Assembly: GCA_965261065.1 (NCBI GenBank)
Contig: OZ253444.1
Coordinates: forward strand, 1,488,001 to 1,552,000
From: JAKZVK01 sp965261065
GTDB lineage: Bacteria; Acidobacteriota; Terriglobia; Bryobacterales; UBA6623
Reading direction: 5' to 3'
DNA length: 64,000 nt
Numbering within the stretch: the first letter of the stretch is position 1; the number at the start of each line of letters is the position of its first letter. The notes beneath the pieces are model-generated. The model was not told the DNA's origin and did no database searches. It saw only the letters and a list, made by a program, of their open reading frames with translations. The position numbers and the translations under genes are program-made. Shown piece by piece: positions 36,245 to 46,439 of this stretch.

Positions 36245-37909
36245 CCCGCATTTTCAATTTGATGTTTGACATCCCGACCTTCCAGCGGCCTTGAGCGTCT
36301 TTATTCATAGGGGCTAGCGCCCGATGAGGACGCCATGGAGGCCAACACCCAATGGGTGAAAAACAAACCAAGCCATTCCAGCTAAGTTTCAATGGACTTC
36401 TCAAAGTCGATTTCCAGGGATCGCACGTCACTTCCGACGGTGGCCTGATTTTGGTTCGCGAACTGGACGAACGGCTCGGTCTCGGAGAACTGATTGACGA
36501 GCATCTCAGCGACTCCCGGCAAGGCACAAACAAGCAGTTCACGCTCGCTGATCTGTTGCGGCAGTCGGTGTACAGCCGACTCGCCGGCTACGAGGACCTC
36601 AACGACGCCGAGCGGGTTTCGATCGATCCGACGTTTCGGCTGATCGGTTCGCAGAAGATCTGGGATCGCGGTGCGGCCTTGACCTCGACGCTGCACGGCT
36701 TCGAGACGGAGATGCTGGCGAGCGAAGAGAACCTGCTGGGGCTGATGGCGCTGAACCGAGAGCTGGTCGGGCAAGCGGAAGCGTTCGACGACGCCGAGCG
36801 GGTCGTTCTGGACCTGGACTCCACCGAGAGTCCGGTCCATGGCCAACAGGAAGGCAGTGCCTACAACGGACACTTCGAGTCGGTCTGCTACCACCCGTTG
36901 CTTTTGTTCAACGGTCATGGTGATTGCCTCGCTGCCAAGCTGCGTCCAGGCAACGTGCACAGCGCCGAGGACTGGGATGAGCTCTTGTTGCCGGAGATCG
37001 AGCGCCAACAGGCTGCGGGCAAGCAGGTCGCCTTCCGGGGCGATGCGGCCTTTGCGAAGCCGGAAGTTTATGAGGCTTCGGAGGAACGCGGAGTACAGTA
37101 CGCCATTCGCATTCCGGCCAACAAGAGCTTGGAGCTGGAGATCGAAGACATCCTGTTTCGCCCGCCGGGAAGGCCTTCCCGCAAGCCCTTGGTGCGCTAC
37201 AAGAGTTTTCGCTATCAGGCGGAGAGTTGGTCGCAGGCGAGGCGGATCGTCGCTAAGGTCGAGCATCACCAGGGCGAGCTGTTCCCGCGCGTCGGATTCA
37301 TCGTGACGAGCATGAGCTTGCCGAGCCGCTCGGTGGTGCGCTTCTACAACAAGCGCGGCACGGCGGAACAGTGGATCAAGGAAGGCAAGCAGGCGACGCA
37401 CTGGACGCGATTGTCGTGCCATCGATTTCGGGCCAACGAAGTGCGGTTGCAACTGAGCGTGCTGGCCTACAACCTGGGCAATCTTTGGCGGCGGCTGGGG
37501 CTTCCGCAGCGAATCAAGAGTTGGTCGCTGACGAGCTTGCAACACAGGTTGATGAAGACCGGCGGTCGGCTGGTCAAGCACGCGCGGTATTACTGGCTCT
37601 TATTGGCGGAGGGACATCTGAACCGGCGGCTGTTCGGCGACATGCTGCACAAGATCTGGGCGCTGCCGCTGCCGAGTGGGTAGCATTGCCGGAGTGAGGA
37701 TCAACAGCTTTTGGCTCCAAAAGGTTTCGCAAGGAGCAGTGTCGGCCGGAGCGCCGTTCAAGCCGCTCAATCAACGACTGTGAGCGGTCGAACCAGCTCT
37801 GGCGACTACCAGCAGAGGTGATGTGCAGGGTTCAGCGTGAAAGGACGTGCTGTTCGGAGCGGAGCGGGTGTATACTGTGGCCGTGCCAGGGCCAAAATGG
37901 AAATCCTGG
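36245..37909 (+). mobile_element. IS1380-family element, copy 1 (1665 bp)
   Basis: Left end CCCGCATTTTCAATTTGAT and right end (complement) CCAGGATTTCCATTTTGGC match at 13 of 19 positions. One transposase gene fills the element. The left flank is CTTAA and the right flank is CTTAG, so the pair is not an exact duplication. The left end coincides with the island boundary. Confidence 0.87.
36352..37683 (+). CDS. IS1380-family transposase, copy 1 (intact)
   Basis: A 443-residue DDE transposase. The N-terminal region reads FQGSHVTSDGGLILVRELDERLGL. Catalytic motifs include VVLDLDSTESPVHGQQEGS (first Asp), AFRGDAAFAKPEVYE (second Asp), and a C-terminal block YNKRGTAEQWIKEGKQA with the Glu. The gene is uninterrupted, unlike copy 2. 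It could still supply transposase for all IS1380-type ends in the island. Confidence 0.93.
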   Translation: MGEKQTKPFQLSFNGLLKVDFQGSHVTSDGGLILVRELDERLGLGELIDEHLSDSRQGTNKQFTLADLLRQSVYSRLAGYEDLNDAERVSIDPTFRLIGSQKIWDRGAALTSTLHGFETEMLASEENLLGLMALNRELVGQAEAFDDAERVVLDLDSTESPVHGQQEGSAYNGHFESVCYHPLLLFNGHGDCLAAKLRPGNVHSAEDWDELLLPEIERQQAAGKQVAFRGDAAFAKPEVYEASEERGVQYAIRIPANKSLELEIEDILFRPPGRPSRKPLVRYKSFRYQAESWSQARRIVAKVEHHQGELFPRVGFIVTSMSLPSRSVVRFYNKRGTAEQWIKEGKQATHWTRLSCHRFRANEVRLQLSVLAYNLGNLWRRLGLPQRIKSWSLTSLQHRLMKTGGRLVKHARYYWLLLAEGHLNRRLFGDMLHKIWALPLPSG

Positions 37910-37938
37910 CTTAGGCTCTCCGGTCCCAACCCACAAAC

Positions 37939-38230
37939 GTGAAGAGCATCGGCGACCTGGGCGCAGTCGGGGCAGAGTGTCTGTCCAGTCCCGATGTCTT
38001 CACCCTCGACGCCGCACAGCGTGATCGACTCGCTGTAGACCGCCTCACTGACGACCGTCAGCCAGCTCCGTGGTGGCTGAACCTGATCGCCTTCGGAGCA
38101 CAAGCTGAATCCCTGGAGCGCCACGAAAGTGGCGAGATGATCTCCGTCGCCGGCCCCTTGAAGCGGTCTTACTGGACGAACCAGGACGGCGAGGTTCGGG
38201 AAAGCTGGGGTATGCTTGTAGAGTCAAATG
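37939..38230 (+). pseudogene. Fragment resembling single-stranded DNA-binding protein
   Basis: In one frame from about 38070, PWWLNLIAFGAQAESLERHE, GEMISVAGPLKRSYW and TNQDGEVRESWGMLVES resemble the second half of an SSB OB-fold. The first half is missing and the frame runs on into the next gene without a stop. Likely a remnant joined to foreign DNA. Confidence 0.4.
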
Positions 38231-39595
38231 GATGTCAAATGGAGTACGAAACGGTTCTTTGCCGAGTTGACTCCCCGATTGGAGAGGGCGCGAGTCCGAG
38301 CGGCCGAGCTCGACCGAGAGCTGGCGCCCCGATTCAACGTCTTCGACTACGTGCGAAATGATGAACTGGGGCTTTCTCGAATCATCGCCGATTTGCTCGA
38401 CCCGAAGGCAAGCCATGGTCAGGGCACGGTATTTCTCCGGAGTTTGCTGAGCTTGGAGGGATTGAGAACCGCTCGACGTTGGCCCACCATCGACTCGCGG
38501 GGGGTTCAAGTTGTCGTCAAACCCGAGCATGTGATCCAATGCGGCCGGCGTCTCGACGTCTTCGTTGAGATCGGCACCGATGAACAGCGCTACTGTCTGG
38601 CCATTGAGAACAAACCGTACGCTGGCGACCACGAGAATCAGGTTCAGGACTACCTCGCATGGCTCAATGGGAAATACCCGGAACGGTTTCTTCTCTTATA
38701 CATCTCCCCTAACGGCGAGCGCCCGTCGGAATGGAGCATTCGAAAGGCGGAACTTGAGAAATGGAGAAACGGCTTTGCCATCATGCCGTACTGCGAAGGC
38801 TCCGAGGAACGAACCGACAAAGATCTCTTCCGCATTCCGCACTCGTTCGCCGACTGGATCGGGGAGTGCCGACGGAACTGCGAAGCGGACCGCCTGCGGG
38901 GGTTCCTGCGCGAATTCGAGATCTTCTGCAACCGGAGATTTGGAGAACCAGCCATGACATCCGACAGCGAAAGGAATGCTGCTTCTGAATTCATATTGTC
39001 TCAACCGGATCATCTGGAGACCGCTCAGGCGGTGTTCGAGTCTTGGCCCGATGTCAAAGCGCACGTATGTCAACAGTTTCTGAAAAGACTCTGTTCTCGG
39101 ATCGAGACATCCGTAAAGGAGAATGAGACGCTGAAGGAGTTCGCCGACGACATGCACATCGACTATAAGTAGGAGGATAAGGCGTGGAAAACCAACGTCT
39201 GGCTATATAGGGAGTGTTGGACTCAATATCGAGTGGAACAACAACTCCATGGGCGGACCTCCATTACACTGTCCAATGAACACGCAGGTCCGAATGGCTG
39301 GGGTTTTTCTGTAAGCTCTCCAATGAGCAGGGAGGAAATGCCGGCCGAACTTAAGGAACGGCGACAGCGTCTCGATACAAAGTTCGTGAGTGCGTTTGGT
39401 TGTGGCAGAATTACCGACCGGTGTCCATGGTGGTGGGATAAGGTGGATGAGGACAAAAAGAATTGGAGTTCACTCGTCCCGGATTTGCATCAGGAGTGCA
39501 AAGAGCAAAGCGACGAAATCACGAAGTACTTCGTTGACAAGTTCACTGAAATTGCGGTGAAAGCGATACCGGTAATCAACGACATTGAGGGTTAA
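38228..39595 (+). CDS. PD-(D/E)XK nuclease-family ORF with internal TAG
   Basis: The first 314 codons (38228-39172) encode a PD-(D/E)XK-type protein: FNVFDYVRNDELGLSRIIAD, catalytic Asp in CGRRLDVFVEIG and E-x-K in CLAIENKPYAGDHENQVQDY, followed by YPERFLLLYISPNG. This matches a nuclease family common in defence islands. The reading frame continues after a TAG at 39170-39172 in the same phase to 39595, giving about 455 codons in total (WGFSVSSPMSREEMPAELKE), so the stop is probably a recent nonsense mutation. Target of the nuclease unknown. Confidence 0.7.
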
Positions 39596-39596
39596 A

Positions 39597-39898
39597 CCAG
39601 GATTTCCATTTTGGCCCTGGCACGGCGACGGTATACACCCGCGCTGCCCCGAATACCACGTCTTTTCGCGCTGAACCCTGCACATCACCTCCGCCGTTAG
39701 GCGCTAGGGCTCGTCCGTCTGCTCACAGACGTTGTTTGAGCGGGCTGAACGGTGCTCCGGCCGACAATGCTCCCTGCGAAACCTTTTTGGAGCCAAAAAC
39801 TGTTGATCCTCACCCGGGCAACGCTACCCACCCGGCACAGGCAGCGCCCAGATCCGTCGCAGCATGTCGCCGAACAGCCGCCGGTTCAGATACCCCTC
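39597..39898 (-). mobile_element. IS1380-family right-end fragment (inverted)
   Basis: Starts with the right inverted repeat CCAGGATTTCCATTTTGGC and contains, on the minus strand, the last codons of an IS1380 transposase (RLFGDMLRRIWALPVPGG). About 300 bp remain, abutting the IS5 remnant. Orientation is opposite to copies 1 and 2. Confidence 0.85.
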
Positions 39899-40831
39899 GG
39901 CAGTACCGGGTGATCAAGTGGGCGGAATATAACGAGAGCTTGCGCCAACGGGGTGACCTGACGATTTGGGTCAGTGAGGAGGCTCAAAGTGTGTGGAGCG
40001 CGCCGCGCCGCACGTCACGGGGTGGTCAGCGCAGATACTCGGATTTGGCGATCGAGACATGCCTGATGCTGCGCACGGCATACCATCTTGGACTGCGTCA
40101 GACACAGGGGCTTATGGGTTCCATCGGCACGCTCATGGGGTTGGATATACGGGTACCGGATTACTCCATGCTGTCGCGTCGCGCAAACGGGGTGAGCATC
40201 GCTCAGGTGATGAGGCAAGCAGGATCTGTGCCTATCCATCTGCTGGTCGACAGGTACTGGCCTCAAGATCTTCGGCGAGGGCGAAGGGCTAGCGCAGAAG
40301 CATAACACCAAGGGAATACGCCGCCGCTGGCGCAAGCTCCACCTCGGACTGGACCTCGCCAGCGGGGCGATTGTTTGCGCCGCTCTGACTCACGATAACG
40401 TTGGAGACAGCACAGCCTTACCCGGCCTCCTGGATCAGCTGGATGCCCCGGTCACGGGCTTTCTGGCTGACGGCGCCTACGATGGAGCGTCCACACGAAA
40501 TCTGCTGAGGCAGCGGTATGGGGAGACCCTGGATGTGGTCATACCGCCGCCAAAGGACGCAGTGATCCGCCTGCAATCGGCGCGTGATGCGACCGTTCGG
40601 GATCGCCATATTGCCCAAATCCGCAGCAACGGGTGCATGGCCTGACAGACGGCAACAGGGTACAACCAGCGCAGCTGAATAGAAACGCAGATGGGCCGTT
40701 GGAAGAGCGTCATCGGCCCCAAACTCAAATTCCGCAGCTTCTCCAGGCAGATCACGGAGGTCCAACTCGACCGAAAAGTCCTGAACACAATGACCGCGCT
40801 CGGACGGCCTGTGTTCGAACGCATCTCCTGA
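39899..40831 (+). pseudogene. IS5-family transposase, frameshifted
   Basis: Reads KWAEYNESLRQRGDLTIWVS and QRRYSDLAIETCLMLR in the first frame. At about 40250 a one-base insertion shifts the frame (expected VDSTGLKIFGEGEG). The second frame continues RRRWRKLHLGLDLASGAIVC and LADGAYDGASTRN, then meets two TGA codons near 40643 and 40675 before TALGRPVFERIS and a final TGA. The first residues are missing. Inactive ISL2-like remnant. Confidence 0.87.
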
Positions 40832-40905
40832 CGCTACGGCTTGGGAAAGGGAGAATTCCGTTTCCATCCCTATCCGTGCAACAAGACTGATCGAACCGAT
40901 GACCT

Positions 40906-42288
40906 CTACCGCTGAAACCGAACTTGCTTGAGCTTCCAATAAACATTGGTTCCTTTGAGTTCCTCGTTGTCTTCGGCGTAGTCGAAGGGCGGTTTGCCAT
41001 CGTGGTCCCGTGCGGCAGGGTCTGCGCCCGCTTCCAACAGCGCCGTTACGGTTTCGGTAGCGTCGTGGTGCGCCGCAAAGTGCAGCGGGGTTACGCCTCT
41101 GTCGTCTCGCGCGTTCAGGTCTGCACCCGCCTCCAGCAGCGCCGTCACAATTTCGGCAGGCCGTGCATGATGCAGCGGGATTTGGCCAAATGTGTTTCGT
41201 GCGGCAGGGTCTGCGCCCGCTTCCAGCAACGCCTTCACAGCTTTGGCAGTTCGTGCAGAATGCAGCGGGGTATCGCTGTGTTTATCCCGCGCGTTCACGT
41301 CCGCGCCCGCTTCCAACAGCGCCGTTACGGCTTCGACAGTCCCAAACGCCGCCGCCTCACGCAGCGGGGTTGAGCCGCTTATGTCCCGCACGTTCACGTC
41401 CGCGCCCGCTTCCAGCAACGCTGTCACGGTTTCAGCAGTCCCGAGCATCGCCGCGCGATGCAGCGGGGTTGAGTACGTTTCGGTTCGTGCTTCCAGGTCT
41501 GCGCCTGCTTTCAGCAGCACCGCTACGGCTTGGGCAGTCCCCATCCCCGCCCCCGCATGCAGCGGGGTTAAGCCACAGTTGTCCCGTGCGTTCAGGCCGG
41601 CCCCTGCTTCCAGTAGCGCCGTCACGGCGTTAGCAGTCCCGAACATCGCCCCCGCATGTAGCGGGGTTGAGCCACATTTGTCCCGCGCGTTCAGGTCGGC
41701 CCCCGCTTCCAGCAGCAACGCCGTCACGGCTTCAGTAGTCCCCATCCCCACCGCCACATGCAGCGGGGTTAAGCCATTTTTGTCCCGCGCGTTCAGGTCC
41801 GCTCCTGCTTCCAGCAACGCCGTCACGGTTTCAGCAGTCCCAAACGCCGCCGCGCGATGCAGCGGGGTTAAGTACGTTTCGGTTCGTGCTTCCAGGTCCG
41901 CGCCCGCTTCCAACAGAGCCGTCACAGCTTCGCCACTCGTAGCTGCGCCACCCACCGCAAAATGCAGCAGGGTCCAACTATCTTCAGTGGCTGCGTGCAA
42001 ATTCGCACCTGCCTTCAGCAGCGCCGTTACGGCTCTGGCAGTCCCAAAATGCGCCGCAAAATTCGGCAGGTTCCAACCATCTTCTGTGCGCACGTTCAAA
42101 TTTGCACCTGTCTTCAGCAGCGCTGTTATGACTTCGGCAATCTGTGCTGGACTCTTCGAAGTTAAGTCGACTTCGGTTCGCGCGTTCAGGCCCTGGCCTC
42201 CGAACAGCAGCGCCATCGAAGCTTCAGCAATCCCCATCTCCGCCGAGCGAAGCAGCTTGTCTACGCCTTCTAATTCCTGCTCGTCCAT
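40906..42288 (-). CDS. Ankyrin-repeat protein
   Basis: A 460-residue protein made almost entirely of about 12 ankyrin repeats of 33 residues with the pattern G-x-TPLHxAA-x-x-G-x-AExVTALLEAGADLNARD. The DNA is correspondingly repetitive on a 99-bp period (about 41000-42100). It has no signal peptide or membrane segment, so a cytosolic protein-binding role is likely. ATG 42288 is preceded by GAAGGAG and was preferred to the frame start at 42429, which overlaps a Cas3-like remnant. One repeat has an extra Leu (TALLLEAGAD). Confidence 0.88.
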   Translation of the reverse strand: MDEQELEGVDKLLRSAEMGIAEASMALLFGGQGLNARTEVDLTSKSPAQIAEVITALLKTGANLNVRTEDGWNLPNFAAHFGTARAVTALLKAGANLHAATEDSWTLLHFAVGGAATSGEAVTALLEAGADLEARTETYLTPLHRAAAFGTAETVTALLEAGADLNARDKNGLTPLHVAVGMGTTEAVTALLLEAGADLNARDKCGSTPLHAGAMFGTANAVTALLEAGAGLNARDNCGLTPLHAGAGMGTAQAVAVLLKAGADLEARTETYSTPLHRAAMLGTAETVTALLEAGADVNVRDISGSTPLREAAAFGTVEAVTALLEAGADVNARDKHSDTPLHSARTAKAVKALLEAGADPAARNTFGQIPLHHARPAEIVTALLEAGADLNARDDRGVTPLHFAAHHDATETVTALLEAGADPAARDHDGKPPFDYAEDNEELKGTNVYWKLKQVRFQR

Positions 42289-42290
42289 GT

Positions 42291-42515
42291 CTGCTCCTTC
42301 GGGTTTGTCTTTTCTCCAACGTCGCAAGCAACAAGCGCCACGCCGATGTGATTGGTTTTTTGCGGCGCGCCGGGGAACTCGTTTCGATCTCGCACCTTGA
42401 ATTGGAACCCCGCGTTCAGCTTTCCGCAATCGTGCAGGAACGCCAAGACGGTCAAGCGCACGGCCGTCGTGTGCGAAAAGCCGCCAGGACCGGATGCCTG
42501 CTCACCTCTAACCAA
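42291..42515 (-). pseudogene. Remnant resembling Cas3 HD nuclease domain
   Basis: A short frame contains RLTVLAFLHDCGKLNAGFQFK, then a loop with PGAP and NHIGVALVA. The pattern L-x-x-L-H-D-x-G-K-x-N-x-G-F-Q followed by G/N-H-x-G is typical of the HD domain of CRISPR Cas3. No start, helicase or other cas gene is present, and another frame upstream (about 42520-42640) may be its disrupted N-terminus. Confidence 0.5.
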
Positions 42516-42646
42516 GCACTGCTGTCCAAATTAGCTGGGCGGAGCAGAGACGGCTGCTGAAAACACGCGAGAAAGCCTCGCCAAAGGGCTGCTCTGGGGA
42601 CCAGGTTGCCGCTTTGGACAAGATAGAAATCATGCTGCTGTCTCAA

Positions 42647-44312
42647 CCCGCATTTTCAATTTGATGTATAAGCTTCAGACCATCCAGCGACCTTCAGCGT
42701 CTTTATTGATAGGGGCTAGAGCCCGATAAGGACGCCATGGAGGTCAACACCCGATGGGTGAAAAAGAAAACAAGCCGTTTCAGCTCACGTTCAATGGATT
42801 TCTCAAAGTCGATTTCCAAGGATCGCGAGTCACCTCGGATGGCGGTCTGATTCTCGTTCGCGAACTGGATGAACGACTCGGACTCGGCCAGCTGATCGAC
42901 GAGCATCTCAGCGACTCGCGACAAGGCTTGAACAAGAAGTTCGCGCTGGCCGATCTGCTGCGGCAGTCGGTCTACAGCCGACTCGCTGGCTACGAGGACC
43001 TCAATGACGCCGTTCGAGTATCCGCCGATCCGACCTTTCGCTTGATCGGCTCGAAGAGGAACTGGGATCGCGGAGCAGCCTTGACCTCGACGCTGCATGG
43101 CTTCGAGACGGAGATGCTGGCGAGCGAAGAGAACTTGCTGGGGCTGATGGCAGTGAACCGGGAGCTGGTCGCGCAAGCCGAAGCTCCCGACGGTTCAGAC
43201 CGCGTGGTGCTCGACATGGACTCCACGGAGAGCCCCGTCCACGGCCAACAGGAAGGCAGTGCCTACAACGGCCATTTTGAGTCCCTCTGCTATCACCCGC
43301 TGTTGCTGTTCAACCAGCACGGCGACTGCCTAGGCGCGAAGCTGCGTCCCGGCAACGTGCACAGCGCCGAGGACTGGGACGAGCTGCTACTGCCGGAGAT
43401 CGAACGACAACAGGCGGAGGGCAAACAGGTGACGTTCCGCGCCGACGCCGCCTTCGCCAAGCCCTAGATCTACGAGGCGATGGAGGAGCGCGGCGTGGAC
43501 TACGTGATTCGCATCCCGGCGAACAAGAGCCTGGAGCTGGAGATCGAGGACATCCTGTTTCGGCCACCGGGCAGGCCGAACGCCAAGCCCCTAGTGCGCT
43601 ACAAGAGTTTTCGCTATCAGGCCGAGAGCTGGTCGAAGGCAAGGCGAGTTGTCGCCAAGGTCGAGCATCACCAGGGCGAACTATTCCCGCGCGTCGGATT
43701 TGTCGTGACGAGCATGAGCTTGCCGAGCCGCTCGGTCGTGCGGTTCTACAACAAGCGCGGCACGGCGGAGCAGTGGATCAAAGAAGGCAAACAGGCCACG
43801 CACTGGACCCGCTTGTCGTGTCACCGCTTCCGAGCCAACGAGGTACGGCTGCAACTCAGCGTGCTGGCCTACAACCTGGGCAACCTGTGGCGGCGGCTAG
43901 GGCTGCCGCAGCGAATCAAAAGCTGGTCGCTAACGAGTTTGCAACACAGGTTGATGAAGACCGGCGGTCGGCTGGTCAAGCATGCTCGCTACTACTGGTT
44001 GCTGCTGGCGGAGGGGCATCTGAACCGGCGGCTGTTCGGTGACATGCTGCATAGGATCTGGGCGCTGCCTGTGCCGGGTGGGTAGCGTTGCCCGGGCGAG
44101 GATCAACAGTTTTTGGCTCCAAAAAGGTTTCGCAGGGAGCAGTGTCGGCCGGAGCGCCGTTCAGTCCGCTCAATCAACGTCTGTGAGCGGACGGACGAGC
44201 CCTGGCGCCTACCGGCGGAGGTGATGTGCAGGGTTCAGCGCGAAAAGACGTGGTATTCGGCGCAGCGGGGGTGTATCCTGTGACCGTGCCAGGGCCAAAA
44301 TGGAAATCCTGG
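42647..44312 (+). mobile_element. IS1380-family element, copy 2 (1666 bp)
   Basis: Same ends as copy 1, flanked by a perfect 5-bp target duplication CTCAA (42642-42646 and 44313-44317). This confirms the element limits and that this family makes 5-bp duplications here. It separates the Cas3-like remnant from an IS4 fragment. Confidence 0.9.
42754..44085 (+). pseudogene. IS1380-family transposase, copy 2 (nonsense TAG)
   Basis: Close to copy 1 over its whole length but interrupted by TAG at 43465-43467, where copy 1 has Glu after AFAKP. The downstream half is otherwise open to 44085. Inactive unless read through. Confidence 0.9.
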
Positions 44313-44317
44313 CTCAA

Positions 44318-44580
44318 TTAGGCCTCCATTCCCGTCAGTAATAATTGCCGCGGCGGCTCGGGTTCGCTGCCCGGCGGCGGGTGGAACGGTTCGTCCAGCC
44401 AGGCGAACAATTCACGGTGCACAAACAACTGCTGCCGCAACAAAGCGACCAGATGGGACAAGCTCCAGCCCCAGCGCGCCCGCAGCTTGAGGTAACGCAG
44501 CAGCAAAATCGCGATCAGCGCCGTCCAGATCTGGATCTTCAGCGCGTTCGCCGAGGTGCCCACGAAGTCCCAGCCGGAAC
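44318..44580 (-). pseudogene. IS4-family transposase C-terminal fragment
   Basis: The minus-strand frame ends with FVGTSANALKIQIWTALIAI, LLLRYLKLRARWGWSLSHLV and ALLRQQLFVHRELFAWLDEP, the typical C-terminus of IS4-type transposases. The catalytic part is absent. It abuts the CTCAA duplication of IS1380 copy 2. Confidence 0.8.
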
Positions 44581-44746
44581 CGAGGTCGTTGATGGCCGTG
44601 GCGAGAGCGCTCCCGTTACGCACGCTGATCGTCAGGACGAGCCCTGGCGCCGTAGCGCGGATGTATATTGTGGGCTGAGCCAGGGGGCAAAGAGAGGTCT
44701 TGGCCAAAGTTGATTTTCGGGCTGCGATTTACAATGGGAGGACACC

Positions 44747-46138
44747 GTGTCCTACGTATTCTACGACACCGAGACCACCGGAACCGAAACGGCCTTCGAT
44801 CAAATCCTGCAATTTTCTGCCGTCAGGACGGATGACGATCTCAACGAGCTGGGACGCTTTAACATAAGGTGCCGCTTGCTGCCGCATATCGTTCCATCGC
44901 CGGGGGCGCTCCGTGTCACCAGTGTCACACCGGCAATGCTGACCAATCCAACGCTGCCGTCCCACTATGAAGCGATCCGGCAAATCCGAGCCAAACTTCT
45001 GGAGTGGTCGCCGGCAACGTTCATCGGCTTCAATTCGCTTAAGTTCGACGAGCCCCTGCTGCGACAAGCCCTGTTTCAGACTCTTCACCCAGCCTATCTG
45101 ACGAACACCAACGACAACGCACGCTCCGATGTGATGCGCGTGGCGCATGCGATCAGCATCTATGCGTCAGATAGTATAGTCGTGCCGACCGACGACCAGG
45201 GCCAGCAAACCTTTCGCCTTGAACGCCTTGCGCCCACGAACGGTTACAATCACGACGAGGCGCACGAAGCAATGGCGGACGTGGAGGCAACCATCTACAT
45301 AGCCCGCCTAGCGCGGGACCGTGCGCCGCACGTCTGGCAGGCCATGGACCGCGCGAGCACAAAAAATGCCGTCAAGGCATATGTCGCGGCCCAGTCGATG
45401 TTCTCGTTGACCGAGCGCTATTTCGGGCGCACCTATTCGTGGCTTGTCACGCCTTGCGGCCAAAACCCCAATTATGACGGCCAGCTTGCCGTCTTCGACC
45501 TCTATTACGATCCCGACGATTATCGCTCCCTGTCCGCAGAGGAGTTGGTCAGTGTTCTGAATGCCAGCTCGAAGGTGATCCGGTCCCTGCGGGCCAACAG
45601 CCAGCCCGTCATGATGCCAGCAAACATGGCCCCGGAAACCGTCAAAGCACTTTCCGTTCCGGACGATGAGCTACGTCGCCGTGTCGCAATCATTCAGGGC
45701 GATCAGGATTTTCATGCGCGGGTCGGCCGGGCTCAGGCACTACGCTTTGCGGATGAGGAACCTTCACCGTATATCGAAAGGCGTCTTTATGACAGCTTTC
45801 CGGGCGCAGCGGATCAGGAGCTGATGGCGCAGTTTCACGATGTGGACTGGCCAGACCGTGTGGCCCTTGCCGAGCGGATCGAGGATCCTCGCGTCAAGGA
45901 ATTCGCGTATCGCCTCATCTATTTTGAGCGCCCCGATTTACTGCCCGCCGCCAGAGTGGTTGAGTTTGACGCATGGCGGGCCAAACGGATGCTGAGCGAG
46001 GACGAGAGCGTTCCCTGGATGACCGTCAGGAAAGCGCTACGCGAAGCTGACGATCTCCTGAGAACTGCTAACGGCGACGAGGCCGCCTTGCTCAGAGATG
46101 TTAGGGGTTTCCTTTTTGAGCTCGCCCATCAGTTCTGA
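44747..46138 (+). CDS. Exodeoxyribonuclease I-like DEDD exonuclease
   Basis: A 463-residue 3'-5' single-strand exonuclease. DEDD residues: YDTETTG (D, E), IGFNSLKFDEPLLRQALF (D) and HEAMADVEATIYIARL (H and D) of the DEDDh core at residues 1-185, followed by the ExoI C-terminal region. GTG start at 44747 after GGGAGG; a TTGATT...TACAAT promoter-like pair lies just upstream. Codon use and lower GC than the neighbours, together with its similarity in style to alphaproteobacterial ExoI-like proteins, suggest transfer (inference). Isolated inside the island. Confidence 0.85.
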   Translation: MSYVFYDTETTGTETAFDQILQFSAVRTDDDLNELGRFNIRCRLLPHIVPSPGALRVTSVTPAMLTNPTLPSHYEAIRQIRAKLLEWSPATFIGFNSLKFDEPLLRQALFQTLHPAYLTNTNDNARSDVMRVAHAISIYASDSIVVPTDDQGQQTFRLERLAPTNGYNHDEAHEAMADVEATIYIARLARDRAPHVWQAMDRASTKNAVKAYVAAQSMFSLTERYFGRTYSWLVTPCGQNPNYDGQLAVFDLYYDPDDYRSLSAEELVSVLNASSKVIRSLRANSQPVMMPANMAPETVKALSVPDDELRRRVAIIQGDQDFHARVGRAQALRFADEEPSPYIERRLYDSFPGAADQELMAQFHDVDWPDRVALAERIEDPRVKEFAYRLIYFERPDLLPAARVVEFDAWRAKRMLSEDESVPWMTVRKALREADDLLRTANGDEAALLRDVRGFLFELAHQF

Positions 46139-46199
46139 ATGAGCGTCAACCCGGTGCTTATGACGAAGGATCTAGGTGTGAGCAGCGGGGGTGCCCGGC

Positions 46200-46427
46200 G
46201 GCCGCCGCGATCGGCAAGACCGGCCGGCTCGGTGCTGGCTGCCTCACCGCACACATGATGAAGCGCCGCTTCTAAGGATGCTTCCCTGCCCCCCGAGCTC
46301 TCGCCGCACTCGTTCCGCGGCGCCGTCATCACCGACCTGCTCTCCGAGTGCGTGCCGCTCGAAGACGTCCAGCGCCTCGCCAGCCACGCCGACCCCCGCA
46401 CTACCCGCCTCTACGATCGAAGCCGCC
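46200..46427 (+). pseudogene. Tyrosine recombinase C-terminal fragment
   Basis: Two frames joined at a one-base insertion near 46274 read KTGRLGAGCLTAHMMKRRF then KDASLPPELSPHSFR, GAVITDLL, and EDVQRLASHADPRTTRLYD. The H-x-x-R, H and Tyr of the recombinase active site are recognisable. The N-terminal half is missing. Confidence 0.75.
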
Positions 46428-46439
46428 GCCCCTCGGCGG

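Noticed and set aside
41000..42100. 99-bp periodic repeat considered as a CRISPR-like or minisatellite array
   Set aside because: The period equals 33 codons and the reading frame gives ankyrin repeats without spacers.
41192..42400. 402-codon plus-strand ORF opposite the ankyrin gene
   Set aside because: Its repeats mirror the ankyrin DNA repeats; it has no known fold.
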